Source of the DNA: Panax quinquefolius
Lineage: Eukaryota; Streptophyta; Magnoliopsida; Apiales; Araliaceae
DNA length: 64,000 nt
NCBI GenBank assembly: GCA_020205615.1
Contig: CM035171.1
Coordinates: 7,209,399 to 7,273,398 of the forward strand
Direction of reading: 5' to 3'
Shown here: positions 1-11,764 of the stretch, piece after piece
Numbering within the stretch: position 1 is the first letter of the stretch
How the letters are laid out: every line of letters begins with the position of its first letter
Notes under the pieces: generated by a model
What the model was told of the DNA's origin: nothing
Database searches by the model: none
The model's input: the letters and a program-made list of their open reading frames with translations, nothing else
Position numbers and translations under genes: made by a program

Positions 1-233
1 TGGTCCGAGGATAGCATTAGTAGTCCTCACTATTCGTGAAATAGTGTGATAATAGTTGTAATGAGGACTCCTTTTGAGTTTGTATAATATCTAGTAGACA
101 ATATTTGTATTCAAACTCACGGTTTATGTCGTATTGTACCACGGCAGTTAGTTTAGTAAGTTGTATTTGAATTTATGTACCATGTAAGTGGCGACCCAAG
201 ATGGGTGGCGTATACCTAATTTTGAGGCGTCAC
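1..233 (+). repeat. 3' end of a chromovirus long LTR (5' LTR of the outer element)
   Basis: This is the tail of a long LTR whose start lies outside the window. It matches the ends of the LTRs finishing at 3283, 10536, 16704 and 55823, and closes with the same ggcgtcac terminus. A primer-binding site follows at once. It shares subfamily marks with the LTR ending at 16704 (for example gaggactccttttgag and tatttgtattcaaactc), which the LTRs of the inner element lack. The two therefore look like the 5' and 3' LTRs of one outer element. Confidence 0.8.
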
Positions 234-236
234 GGT

Positions 237-247
237 TGGTATCGAGC
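237..247 (+). other. Primer-binding site, initiator tRNA-Met type
   Basis: The sequence tggtatcgagc starts a few bases after the LTR end. It matches the usual plant tRNA-iMet primer-binding site TGGTATCAGAGC apart from one missing base. This fixes the orientation of the outer element as plus. The equivalent site of the inner element, near 3285-3297, is more decayed. Confidence 0.7.
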
Positions 248-859
248 TTAGGGATATGATCCTGGTGAGATGTGAGATAAGAACTAGGAGGGGAGAGACG
301 GGGAATTCCTTCGCTAGTATGACCTACCTAAGTTTATTTGGTATTTGATTGGTCGGTCAGAGTATAGTGATAATATGTTGCAGGTCAATTAACCCTTATT
401 TTGTGGCGGTGTTTGAAAATGGCATCCGAGAATGTTGAGAATAGCAATGGAGCACGAGATGTTGATTCTCCACGGATCAATAATCGAGGACAATGTATAA
501 CAGGATGGCGATAATCCTCCTGTAAACAATAACACTGATCAATTGACCAACGACGATCGTTTAAAAGGTTTTTAGAATTCATACAACATCGGTAAAGCGA
601 CTCACATCCAAAACGTGGGTGGAAACACTTGAAAACTCTCGGCCGATCACCTTCTAAACAATTCAAGGAGCTGGGACCACCGGAGTTTAAGGAGAGCAAA
701 ACCACTTCACGCGGAAGCATGGATAAAGCATTACCAAGATATTTGATGTCTTGGGATGCTCCGAGAGCAAAAGGTTCCTTTTATCGCCTTTATGTTGCGG
801 AGAGAGGCGGTTCTTGGTGGGAATCGGTAAAACGTACTCAACTTCTTTATCTTTGAAGA
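248..859 (+). pseudogene. Outer chromovirus: leader and 5' part of gag, interrupted
   Basis: This region aligns base for base, with many small indels, to the leader and gag start of the inner element at 3300-3920; both contain a stretch around ttgatgtcttgggatgct. It breaks off at 859, exactly where the inner element's LTR begins. The gag product would be the capsid/nucleocapsid polyprotein of a Ty3/gypsy element. Stops and frameshifts leave only short fragments open (the longest about 75 codons), so it is a remnant. The gag continuation resumes near 10537. Confidence 0.7.
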
Positions 860-1577
860 TGTAAGACCCGACTTTTATAAATAAAGATGAATTTTCTATA
901 AATATTATTTTTGAATATTATGGAATAATTTGATATAATGTTATAGTTGTGGGTAATATTTATAAATTTTGCAAAGTATGCAAGTGGTTATATTATATTC
1001 GATTGGTTAGGGGAATATTCGGTTTAGCGGGGAATATTAAATACAACGGCTCAATCATTGGTGGACCCCAACGAATTATTATTGTCGGATTGAAAAACGA
1101 CAAAAATATTTTATTGAAATAACGGCGGAAGTTTTACTGTTTGATCTTGTTGAACTACTCGGTAGTAAAAGTACGATGTCGATGTCGTGTGGTTGCGTAG
1201 TAGCACTGCGGTATTGATTATTGATGCTTATGTGAGAAGTCACTCGGTTTGATTCCATTATTATGTGAATTATTATAGCGATAATGACTTTTTGTTTTAT
1301 TAAATTATTATTAACGTAATAAAAGCGAAACATCTTTATATAAAAGCAGAATACTTTATTAAAGTTATTTTATAAATAAAATATATTATATTTTATTATC
1401 GTAGTGTTGCGTAGTGTTTTGCGTAGTGTTTTTGCATAGTGTTTGCATAGTAAAATGTTTTTATATAAATAGAATATATTATATTTTATTTAAAAGATTT
1501 TGCTTTAAATATGGATAGTCGATTAAAGTAAATCAATCTGACCGTTCATGGATTAGTTCTTATGCATTCCATTTTCC

Positions 1578-1586
1578 TATAAATAG
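1578..1586 (+). promoter_or_regulatory. LTR promoter TATA box
   Basis: The motif tataaatag lies about 720 bp into the LTR. Transcription would be expected some 30 bp downstream, close to tcattattttcttacg. The same core is kept at the matching place in the LTRs starting at 8107, 14292 and 53216 and in the inverted one at 57101. It divides the LTR into a U3 of about 0.72 kb and an R-U5 of about 1.7 kb. Confidence 0.6.
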
Positions 1587-1929
1587 AAGCTCGTTCCTTC
1601 ATTATTTTCTTACGAATTCATTGAAACTCTACAGAGAGAAATTATAGAGAGAAGCTATAGAGAAAAGTTATAGAAAGAAGAAGAGTATTACCGCTTCTTC
1701 ACTACTTACATATTCGGTTCTTTTACGGTAAGGGGGTGTTATTCTTTCTTCTTGAAGAGAACTTACATTATTCCATTCACTATTATTACATTGGAATAAC
1801 TTTGTAAAAAGTGGCATACCCTATACATAACTTTGTATCATGGCATACCTATACTTGGTGAAATCCTTATGTTATTCCATTGCTTATTATTACATTGGAA
1901 TAACTTTTGTATCTGTGATTTACCCTATA

Positions 1930-2280
1930 CTTGGTGACATTCTTCTATTATCCTGTTGGAACATCACATGCATGTTTTTACACAGGACTGGTTAAAATCT
2001 TTATTATTATTACATTGGAACATCACATGCATGTGTTTTACACCGGACTGGTTAAAATCTTTATCATTACATTGGAATATCCTATCGTGTGTTTTACACC
2101 GGATCTGGTTCCATCTTTATTATTACATTGGAACATCACATGTCGGTGTGAATTTCACGACACAGTTAAGTTATTATTATTACATTGGAATAACTTTTAT
2201 CATCATGCAATCTGCATGCGTGGTGATTTCTTTTGTTATTCCATTCTTTATTATACCCGGTTGGTTAAAACTTTGACTTA
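1930..2280 (+). repeat. Tandem ~60-bp repeats in the LTR, downstream of its promoter
   Basis: Units contain ttattacattggaacatca, then a gcatgtgttttaca segment and gactggttaaaatcttta. About five to six degenerate units are present. Matching blocks occur near 9140-9480, 15340-15680 and 54440-54790, and inverted near 58200-58590. Because they lie after the TATA box they would be part of the transcribed leader and of the 3' end of the RNA. Confidence 0.7.
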
Positions 2281-3419
2281 TACTCCATGAAATTAGTAGA
2301 ATATCCTTGATATTTGCGTTTCATCGATATCTTTTCATGGAAATATTCTTACGATCATTCTTGAATTTTACTCTACAAAGCGATGTCGTGTTGACAATTT
2401 GGGCGTTAATAATTCTGGATAAAATAATTCTTGAACTTGTTTTATTGAATTCTTATATCATTGTCATCATCCTCATGTTTATATTTTTTTAAAAGTCATC
2501 GTGGCACATAGAGCATGGATGGACTTGGTATGATTATGACCGAGGATCATTGGTGTAATCATGGCCAGTAATGTTACAAATGATGTGGTAAAAATCCTCG
2601 ATTAGCGTAGTGCATTAATGGATGATTGTTGGCATGATCATGACCATTAATGAATACCAACTATTCTTGGCAGTAGTGCGAGAATAATTGTGGTCGTGAT
2701 CTTAAAGAATATCCTTGGCCAGTAGTGCGGGGGTGATTCGATGATGTGGATTATTTATTAAAAGTGAGTCTCAACTATAACGATGATGAAAAACCTTTTA
2801 AATCATAAAAGATAGTAGATTTTATTTTCTACTTGACTCTTTTAATGGATTGCATATTCATTGTGATTAAACTTGGTTTATCTATTGTATTTTATCGGTT
2901 TAACATTGTTGAAGACTATTGATAATTTATTACGCATTATCTTAGTCATAATATTTCTTCTTGGGCTAGTTGAGCTCACCCTTTCTTTCACTTATTCTCT
3001 TGAAAATGAGAATATAGTATTTGGGACGAGTCGGGAAGCAGTGATGGTCACGAAGATAGCATTAGTAGTCCTCACTATTACGTGAAATAGTGTGATAATA
3101 ATTGTAATGAGGACTTTTGTTTGAGTTTGTATAATATCTAGTAGAACGATATTTGTATTTAAACTCACAGATTTATATCAATATTATACAAAGACAGTTA
3201 TGTTAATAAGTTGTATTTAAATTACATACCATGTAAGTGGCGACCCAAGATGGGTGATGTATACCTAATTTTGGGGCGTCACGGTTAATATCAAAGCTAA
3301 GGGATATGATCCACAGCTAAGATGTGAAAAAAGTACTAGGAGGGAGGCAGGGAATACCTTGTTAGTATGACCTACCTAAGTTTATGTCTTTATTTTATTG
3401 GTCGGTCGAATATAAAGAT

Positions 3420-4620
3420 AATTGTTACATGTCGATTAATCTTTTGTTTTTGTGGCGATGTCTGAAAATGACATCGAGAATGTTGAGAATAGCATGGAGC
3501 CGAGTGCGATCGTTGATTCACCACATATCGATAATCGAGGATAATGTGCATCGGGAGGCGACAATCCTCATGCAAACAACAACCTTGACCAAATGATGAA
3601 TGATCAAATGTTCGGAGGCTTTATGCAATTTATCTGCAATGAGGCAATGAGAGCGACTCTCATCCAAAAGCGTGGGTGGAAACACGGAAAACTCTCGGCG
3701 ATCACCGCTAAACAATTCAATTCAGGCTGGGACCACCGGGAGTTTAAGGAAGCCAAAACCACTTGGCGGAAGCATGGATAAAGCAGATTACCAGATATTT
3801 GATGTCTTGGGATGCTCAGAGGAGCAAAAGGTTCCTTTTACCGCCTTTATGTTGCGGAGGAGAGAGGCGATTCTTGGTGGGAATCGGTAAAAGCGTACTC
3901 AACTTCTTTGTCTTGAAGATATCTTGGGAGAAGTTCGAGGAGCGTTCAACGACAAATACTTTCACGAAAGTATTAGCCACATGAAGGAGGTAGAGTTTAT
4001 CAAGTTGGAACAAAACAATATGGCCAGTAATAATATGATACGAGGCAAAATTTGCGGAGTTATCACGGTTCGTCCCACTTGGTGGATAATGAAGAGAGAA
4101 TGGCGCGAATGTTTTAAGAGGTTTGAAGTCGGAGATCGTCGACATCTTATTTCTCATAAAGCGTGTTTGTATTCGGATGTTGTAAATAGGGCTCGATTAG
4201 TGGAGGCGCGATAATGAGTCAACCTTAAAAAGAGAAGCGGTAAGCAAAAGTTATAATACCGGTGAGTAGTCATGAGCGGTGACAACAAGCGTGGAGGAAT
4301 CAGCGGGCGGATATGGTAACCACTTGGTGGTAATCGGGGCCAAAACAATAAGAATGGACATTTCAAGAAAGCGGAGATTTGACAATGATGGAAAGGCGTC
4401 GGCACCGACACCGTTGTTAAGGAAGGAGAAAGACCACTATCATATGCTTCAAATGCGGAGAAGAGGACACATCGGTCCGAAGCTGTGCCATCTTAGTCAA
4501 AACATGTTATAATTGTGGAAGAAAGGTCAACTTATCTCGATTTTGTCGTTTACAAAAGACAAATTCAACTAGGATAGAGGCACCAAAGGTAGTCCAGAAA
4601 AAGTCAAAACCGGTAGTCTG
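3420..4620 (+). pseudogene. Inner chromovirus gag remnant with zinc knuckles
   Basis: Fragments of a gag polyprotein are readable in several frames. Near 4436-4560 a CCHC nucleocapsid region survives (CFKCGEE, then CYNCGRKVNLSRFC), which in an active element binds the genomic RNA. The first knuckle has lost its glycine-histidine pair through an indel. The region is GC-richer than the LTRs. Frameshifts rule out a functional product. Confidence 0.7.
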
Positions 4621-4679
4621 AGGGAGGCGTTTGTTGTGACCTCCCGAGAGAGCGAAGGAACCCGAATGAGGTCATCACG

Positions 4680-6520
4680 GGTAAAAGCTTATCATAAACT
4701 CTAATGAAGTCTACACTTTATTTGATCTGGGTTCTACCCATTCTTTTATTTCTCTACTTGCGCTCATCGATTAAATTTGACTCAGGAAATTAGACTTTGA
4801 CTTATCTGTGGAAACTCAGTTGGGAGAAACCTTCATTACATCCATTTGTTTATAAGTCTTGTTTGGTTCAAATCGGTACCCTCACATTACACATCGATCT
4901 TATTTCATTAAAAATACTTGCATTTGGCGTGATTACAGGGGATTGATTGGTTAACTACTTATCATGCAAAAATTGATTGTTTTAAATAAGGTTGTTAGTT
5001 TTCATATTCCTAATCAACCTATTATCACGAATTCAAACGACCAAACCATTAAAATTAATCACGGTCATCTCAAGCCATAAAAGCTATTCGTTTATTGAAA
5101 AATGGATGTCAAGCTTTCTTAGCTCATATCACGATTTAAACAAAAATACGTCGGTTTTGAGCGATATTTCTATTGTTAATAAATTTCTGGCGTATTCCCA
5201 GAAGAACTTCTGGCCTACCCCGGCGTGAAATTGAATTTTGTATCGACCTTGAACACTGGTACAAAACCTATTTCCAAAGCCCCATATCGAATAGCTCTAT
5301 TGAACTTGAGGAGTTAAAGACCCAATGCGAGGAATTGTTAGATATTGGCTTTATTAGTCCTAGTACTTCTCCTTGGGGTGCTCTGTTACTATTAAATGAA
5401 GAAGAAAGATGGGAGTATCACGACTTTGTATTGATTATCGGGAGTTGAATCATGTCACCATCAAAATAGGTATCCATTGCCACGTATTGATGACTGTTTG
5501 ACCCGATTGCAAGAGCCAAATTCTTTTCAAAGATTGATCTTAGTTAGGATATCACCAATTGAAGATTAGAACCGTGACATTCGAAAGGCGGCTTTTAGAA
5601 CTCGATGCGGGCATTATGAATTCTAGTCGTGTCCTTTGGATTGACTAATGCTCCTATTTGCCTTCATGGATATGATGAGCCAAGAGTATTCAAGGAATAT
5701 TTAGATCACTTTGTGGTCGTCGTCTTTATTGATGACATCCTTATTTATTCCAAAAGCCGTGAAGATCATGAGCAACACTTGAGGTGACACTCCAAAAGCT
5801 TCGTGAATATAAGCTTTATGCGAGTTGAAGAAATCGACGAGTTACGGCTTGAAGAAGTAGCATTCCTTGGGCACGTGGTATCAAGTCGTGGAATATCTGT
5901 TGACCCAACAAAGATTGAAGCTATTGGTAGGGAACAACCTAAATCGATGGCCGAAATCGTAGCTTTCTCGGTTTAAATTTGGTTATTATCGGAGATTAAG
6001 TGGAAGGATTTTCTCGAATCGCTACTCCGTTGACTTCGGTGACTCGAAAAGATCTGAAGTTCGGTTGGAGGCGAAGAATGTGAGAAGAGTTTTCAAGAAC
6101 TTCGAGAGGAGACTTATTTGATTTTGTGTTACGCAATACCATCGGCTCGGAGGGATTTGTCATCTACTGTGATGCTTGAGCAAAGGGTTGGGATGTGTTC
6201 TTATCTGACATGGAAAAGTTATAGCCTATGCCTCCTCGACAACTCAAAGAATATGAGAGGAATTATCCTACTTTCGTGATCTGGGTTAGCGGTTGTTATC
6301 TTCTGCTTAAAATTTGGAGGCATTACTTGTATGGGGAGAAAGTGGAGATCTTCTGGATCATAAAAGCCTCAAATATTTCTTCACTCAAAAGGAACTCAAC
6401 ATGCGACAACGGCGTTGGCTTGAAGCTGTTGAAAGATTATGATCGTACCATCGATACCATCACGGAAAAGCGAGCGTGGTAGGCGATGCGTTGAGTAGAA
6501 GATCGTATGCAAATCACGAG
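4680..6520 (+). pseudogene. Inner chromovirus pol remnant: protease, RT, RNase H
   Basis: The protease active-site block reads as DLGSTHSF near 4730 (usual form D-S/T-G). Further on are the RT start with LLDIGFISPSTSPWGAL at about 5335-5380, a degraded catalytic region (FIDDILIYSK-like codons near 5730-5757), and an RNase H end with YERNYPTF and KIWRHYLYGEKVEIF at 6249-6345. Known Tekay/Del elements have the same order. At least a dozen frame changes separate the blocks, so no enzyme can be made. Confidence 0.75.
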
Positions 6521-6879
6521 TGCGTTATTGTCAACCTGAAGGCCCATTTTGTGTGACTTGCAAAGGATGGAGATAGAGTTAAAGACTCGAGGGGACGCGT
6601 GTGATGATAAGCGAATATCTGAGTAGAGCAGACTTTAATCGATAAAGTTAAAATTTGCTCAAGCTCTGGACACAGGAGATGATCGTATGAGGAAGAAAGT
6701 CTGAAGAGGTGCTATATCTTAGGAAGCAAGAATCGATGAAGAAGGAATAATTGAGTCGACTCCGGACTTTGTGTTCTAACGACCACGATTTAAAGTATAA
6801 TATCATGATGGAGCGCCTGACACACCATTTGCAATCCATCACAGGGAGTACCAAAATGTATCATGATATTAAATCATAC

Positions 6880-8096
6880 ATTTTGGTGGAAGCAATATGA
6901 AGAGAGAGATAGCGTTGTTTATCTCGAGGTGTCTAACTTGTCAGCGAGTTAAGCGGACATCAAGTACCAAAAGGTTCATTGCAACCACTTGAAATTCGAG
7001 AATGGAAGTGGGAGCACATTACCATGGATTTAGTTCTGGGTCTCCTAAGGTTTCTCAAGGCGTTGATGCGATTTGGGTCATTGTTGATAGATTGACCAAG
7101 TCTGCTCATTTCTTCTGCGAATCGAGAAACTTATACACTTGAACGTCTTGCTCGTATGTATGTAATGCGAGATTGTAAGGCTGCATGGTATCTTGCGGTA
7201 TCCATAGTTTACGATCGAGACCCAAGATTCACTTCACGATTTTGGGTTGGTTGCAAAAAAAGCTATGAGCGCAGACTTACGATTTAGCTCGGCATATCAT
7301 CCTCGGAGACGGACGGACGATCGGAGGGACTATTCAAACTCTTGAAGATCTATTAAGACTCTGTGTTCTTGATTTCAAGGGAGTTGGGACAAGTTCTTAC
7401 CATTGGTAGAGTTTTCCTACAACAACATTATCAAGCAAGTATTGGCATGGCTCCATTCGAGCGTTGTATGGAAGAAAGTGTCGTTCTCGGTATCTTTGGG
7501 ATGAGGTGGGGTGAAACAGCGTTGTTGGGGCCGGGAGTTGAGTGCGTATGACTACTGAAAAGATTCAAGCGATCCGAATGACGTATAAAAACCTCACAAA
7601 ATCGACAAAAGAGTTATCTTGATCTTCATCGAAAGGGCGTGGAATTTGATATAGGAGATCGTGTGTTGTTAAGTTGCTCCATGGAAAGGAGTTACAAGAT
7701 TTGGAAAGAGAGGAAAACTTAATCCTCGATTCATCGGTCCATTTTAATCCTCGATCGAGTAGGGCGTGGCTATAGACTCGCTTTTCTGTGAAATATGTCT
7801 ACGTGTTCATAACGTTTTTCACATATCCATGTTACGTAAATATGTGAAAGACCCGAACCATATTATTGAGTTAGAGCCAGGACGAAATAGCGGAAGATTT
7901 GGCGTATGAAGAGGTTCTGTTCAAATTTTGGATAAGAAGGAACATATTCTACGCTCGAGTTATACCTCAAATCGAAGTTTTGTGGAGGAACCACGATGTT
8001 GAGGAAATGACTTGGGAGTTAGAATCTGAAATGAAATCAAGGTATCCTTACCTCTTGACATACAGTCACGACCCTAATTTCGAGGAAATTTCATAA
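6880..8096 (+). pseudogene. Inner chromovirus integrase and chromodomain remnant
   Basis: Integrase pieces include WEWEHITMDLVLG-like codons near 7005-7040 and a block near 7420-7460 with SIGMAPFE, part of the conserved integrase C-terminal region. The last open stretch, 7899-8096, reads VIPQIEVLWRNHDVEEMTW followed by an acidic tail. This is the C-terminal half of a chromodomain, which in chromoviruses directs integration to marked chromatin. Frame breaks lie between the pieces. The 3' LTR starts 10 bp after the stop. Confidence 0.75.
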
Positions 8097-8106
8097 GAAG
8101 GGAGGT

Positions 8107-10536
8107 TGTAAGACCCGACTTTTATAAATAAAGATGAATTTTCTATAAATATTATTTTTGAATATTATGGAATAATTTGATATAATGTTATAGTTGTGGG
8201 TAATATTTATAAATTTTGCAAAGTATCTGACAGTGGTTATATTATATTCGATTGGTCGGGGAATATTCGGTTTAGCGAGGAATATTAAATACAACGGCTC
8301 AATCATTGGTGGACCCTAGCGAAATTATTATCGGATTGAAAAAGCGACAAAAATATTTTATTGAAATAACGGCGGAAGTTTTACTGGTTGATCTTTGTTG
8401 AACTACTTTCGGTAGTAAAAGTAATGTATGTACATGTGGTTGCGTAGTAGCACACGGTATTGATTATTGATCTTTATGTGAGAAGTCACTTTCGGTTTGA
8501 TTCCATTATTGTCATGAATTATTATAGCGATAATGACTTTTTGTTTTATTAAGTATTATTAACGTAATAAAAGCGAAACATCTTTATATAAAAGCAGAAT
8601 ACTTTATTAAAGTTATTTTATAAATAAAATATATTATATTTTATTATGCGTAGTGTTGCGTAGTGTTTTGCATAGTGTTTTGCATAGTGTTTGCGTAGTA
8701 AAATGTTTTTATATAAATAGAATATATTATATTTTATTTAAAAGATTTTGCTTTAAATATGGATAGTCAGATTAAAGTAAATCAATCTGGACCGTTCATG
8801 GATTAATTCTTATGCATTCCATTTTCCTATAAATAGAAGCTCATTCCTTCATTATTTTCTTACGAATTCATTGAAACTACAGAGAGAAATTATAGAGAGA
8901 AGCTATAGAGAAAAGTTATAGAAAGAAGAAGAGTATTACTACTTTACTTCACTTTACTTCATATTAGGTTCTTTTTACGGTGAGGGTGTTATTCTTTCTT
9001 CTTGAAGAGAACTTACATTATTCCATTCACTTTATTATTACATTGGAATAACTTTTGTAAAAAGTGGCATACCTATACATAACTTTTGTATCTGTGGCAT
9101 ACCTATATACTTGGTGAAATCCTTATGTTATTCCATTGCTTATTATTACATTGGAATAACTTTTGTATCTGTGATTTACCTATACTTGGTGACATTCTTA
9201 CTATTATCACATTGGAACATCACATGCATGTGTTTTTACAGGACTGGTTAAAATCTTTATTATTATTACATTGGAACATCACATGCATGTGTTTTTTACA
9301 GGACTGGTTAAAATCTTTATCATTACATTGGAATATCTATCATGTGTTTTACGGGATGCAGTTCCATCTTTATTATTACATTGGAACATCACATCGGTGT
9401 GAATTTCACGACACGGTTAAGTTATTATTATTACATTGGAATAACTTTGTCTGTCTGATATCTGCATGCATGGTGATTTCTTTTGTTATTCCATTCTTTA
9501 TTATACCCGGTTGGTTAAAACTTTGACTTATACTCCATGAAATTAGTAGAATATCCTTGATATTTGCGTTTCATCGATATCTTTTCATGGAAATATTCTT
9601 ACGATCATTCTTGAATTTTACTCTACAAAGCGATATCATGTTGACAATTTGGGCGTTAATAATTCTGGATAAAATAATTCTTGAACTTGTTTTATTGAAT
9701 TCTTATATCATTGTCATCATCCTCGTATTTATATTTTTTTAAAGTCAATACATGGCACATGTAGTGCATGGATGGACTTGGTATGATTATGACCGAGGAT
9801 CATTCGGTTATAATCATGGCCGTAATGTTACAAATGATGTGGTAAAAATCCTCGATGGTAGTAGTGCATTGATGGACGAGTTGTTGGCATGATCATGACC
9901 ATTAATGAATACACAACTATTCTTGGCGTAGTGCGAGAATAATTGTGGTGCGTGATACTTAAAGAATATCCTTGGCCGTAGTGCGGGGGTGATTCGATGA
10001 TGTGGATTATTTATTAAAGTGAGTCTCAACTATAACGATGATGAAAACCTTTTAAATCATAAAAGATAGTAGATTTTATTTTCTACTTGACTCTTTTAAT
10101 GGATTACGTATTCCATTGCTTGATTAAAGCTGGTTTATCTATTGTATTTTATCGGTTTAACATTGTTGAAGACTATTGATAATTTATTACGCATTATCTT
10201 AGTCATAATATTTCTTCTTGGGCTAGTTGAGCTCACCCTTTCTTTCCTTTGTTCTCTTGAGGAATGAGAATATATAGGCTTGAGACGAGTCGGGGAAGCG
10301 AGTGATGGTCTGAAGATAGCATTAGTAGTCCTCACTATTACGTGAAATAGTGTGATAATAATTGTAATGAGGACTTTTTGTTTGAGTTTGTATAATATCT
10401 AGTAGAAGCGATATTTGTATTTAAACTCACGATTTATGTCGTATTATACAAAACAGTTATGTTAATAAGTTGTATTTAAATTACATACCATGTAAGTGGC
10501 GACCCAGATGGGTGATGTATACCTAATTTTGGGGCG
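8107..10536 (+). repeat. 3' LTR of the inner chromovirus
   Basis: It is nearly collinear with 860-3283 and shares the inner-subfamily marks (ttgtaatgaggactttt, tatttgtatttaaactc). It starts tgtaagacccgac right after the pol stop. It stops at ggggcg without the final tcaca, and runs directly into gag sequence of the outer element. The differences from the 5' LTR are mostly one- and two-base indels. Confidence 0.85.
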
Positions 10537-11764
10537 CGAGGGCTCTCGATTAGTGGAAGCGCGATAACGAGTCAACCTTGACTAAAAGAGAGCGGTGAGC
10601 AAAATTATAATACCGGTGAGAGTAGTCATCGAAGCGGTGACAACAAGCGTGGAGGAATCAACAAGCGGATATGGTAACCACTTGGTGGTAATCGAGGGCA
10701 AAATAATAAGAATGGACATTTCAAGAAAAGGAGATTCAACAATGATGGAAAGGCGTCGGCACCAAGCACTGTTGTTAAGGAAGGAGAAGGACCACCTATT
10801 ATATGCTTCAAATGCGGAGGAGAGGGACACATCGATCCGAAGCTGGCGCATGCCGTCAAAGCATGTTATAATTGTGGAAGAAAGGTCACTTAGCTCGATT
10901 TTGTCGTTTCTACAAAGACAAATTCAACTAGGATGGAGGCACCAAAGGTGTCCCCGGACAAACTAAAAGCCGGTAGTTTAAGAGAGAGCGTTTTTTTTTC
11001 TCGTGACGAGGAACCTGAATAAAATTATCACGGGTAAGTTAATCATAAGCTCTTGCGAAGTCTATACCGTGTTAGATACCAGTTCTACCCACTCTTTTAT
11101 TCCACCTAGTTGTGTTCAACGTTTAAATTTGACTCCGGAGAAGTTAGACTTTAACTTATTGGTTGAAACTTTGTTGGGAGAAACCTTCGTTACCTCAACT
11201 GTTTATTAATCTTGTTTTTTTCAAATAAACACTTTCACGTTACCTGTCGATCTTAACTCTTTGAAAATACTTGCCTTTGAGGTAATTTTTGAAAATGATT
11301 GATTAACTACTCATTATTCTTTTTGTAAGGTTGTTAGCTTTCATATTCTAACCAACTTTGTTATCTGAATTCAAAGTAACCAAACCCTAAAGTTAATCAT
11401 TTGTTATATCAAGCCATAATTAAAGAGCCCCGATCCTTTAGTTGTTGACTTCGTTGTGTGGAATGCACGAAGCCGGACTTTCTGTAAAGCGACGTCGTGG
11501 ATTTGAAGATGGCAAGTTGATAGGTATCATTGTGAGGTCTTATCCAGGTTAAGGGATAAAAGTCACGATTGGTATCAATGTGATGTCTTATCAAGTCTTG
11601 GATGAGAGTCACGATTTTGAATGATATTTCTATTATTAATAAATTTCTGGCGTATTCTTGAAGACTTCTTAGCCTACTTAGAGCATGAAATCGAATTTTG
11701 TATTGACCAAAGTACAAAAACCCATTTCTTAAACCCTCAAATATTTCTTGACTAAAAGGATGCA
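10537..11764 (+). pseudogene. Outer chromovirus: rest of gag, protease and a deleted RT
   Basis: The outer element resumes here. It aligns with 4187 onward of the inner copy. Zinc knuckles are near 10800-10915 (CFKCGGEGHI; CYNCGRKV). An open stretch at 11003-11209 holds the protease, with DTSSTHSFI where the active site DTG is expected. The RT start follows, then at about 11738 the sequence jumps to the end of RNase H (homologous to 6365), a deletion of about 1.1 kb relative to the inner copy. The element is clearly dead. Confidence 0.7.

Larger units (their letters stand above)
860..3283 (+). repeat. 5' LTR of the inner chromovirus (about 2.42 kb)
   Basis: It begins tgtaagacccgac and ends ggggcgtcac, a decayed TG...CA pair. 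Other copies in the window start at 8107, 14292, 53216 and, inverted, 57101. Parts in order: a U3 with short repeats of cgtagtgtttt near 1400-1456, a TATA box at 1578-1586, a pyrimidine-rich and gagaga-rich start of the transcript, then about 1.7 kb downstream of the promoter holding ~60-bp repeats. Short open frames inside it, such as 2307-2492, recur in every LTR copy but show no protein signature. Confidence 0.85.
860..10536 (+). mobile_element. Inner Ty3/gypsy chromovirus (Tekay/Del-like), complete but decayed
   Basis: Two direct LTRs (860-3283 and 8107-10536) flank 4.8 kb of internal sequence. In order it holds gag with zinc knuckles, protease, RT, RNase H, integrase and a C-terminal chromodomain. 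The order of RT before integrase identifies Ty3/gypsy. The chromodomain and very long LTRs point to the Tekay/Del chromoviruses. The element lies in the gag of an older copy of the same family. The last four or so bases of its 3' LTR, the right-hand target duplication and about 265 bp of the host gag seem to have been deleted. No open pol frame remains. Confidence 0.8.

Noticed and set aside
1931..2290. Frames with repeated His-Trp-Asn-Ile residues in every LTR
   Set aside because: They are translations of the ~60-bp non-coding tandem repeat, and several frames are open at once.
2307..2492. A 61-codon frame repeated almost unchanged at 9557-9742
   Set aside because: Both lie at the same place in LTRs of one element. 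Their similarity reflects LTR identity, there is no domain, and the frame is not kept at 15750 or 54870.
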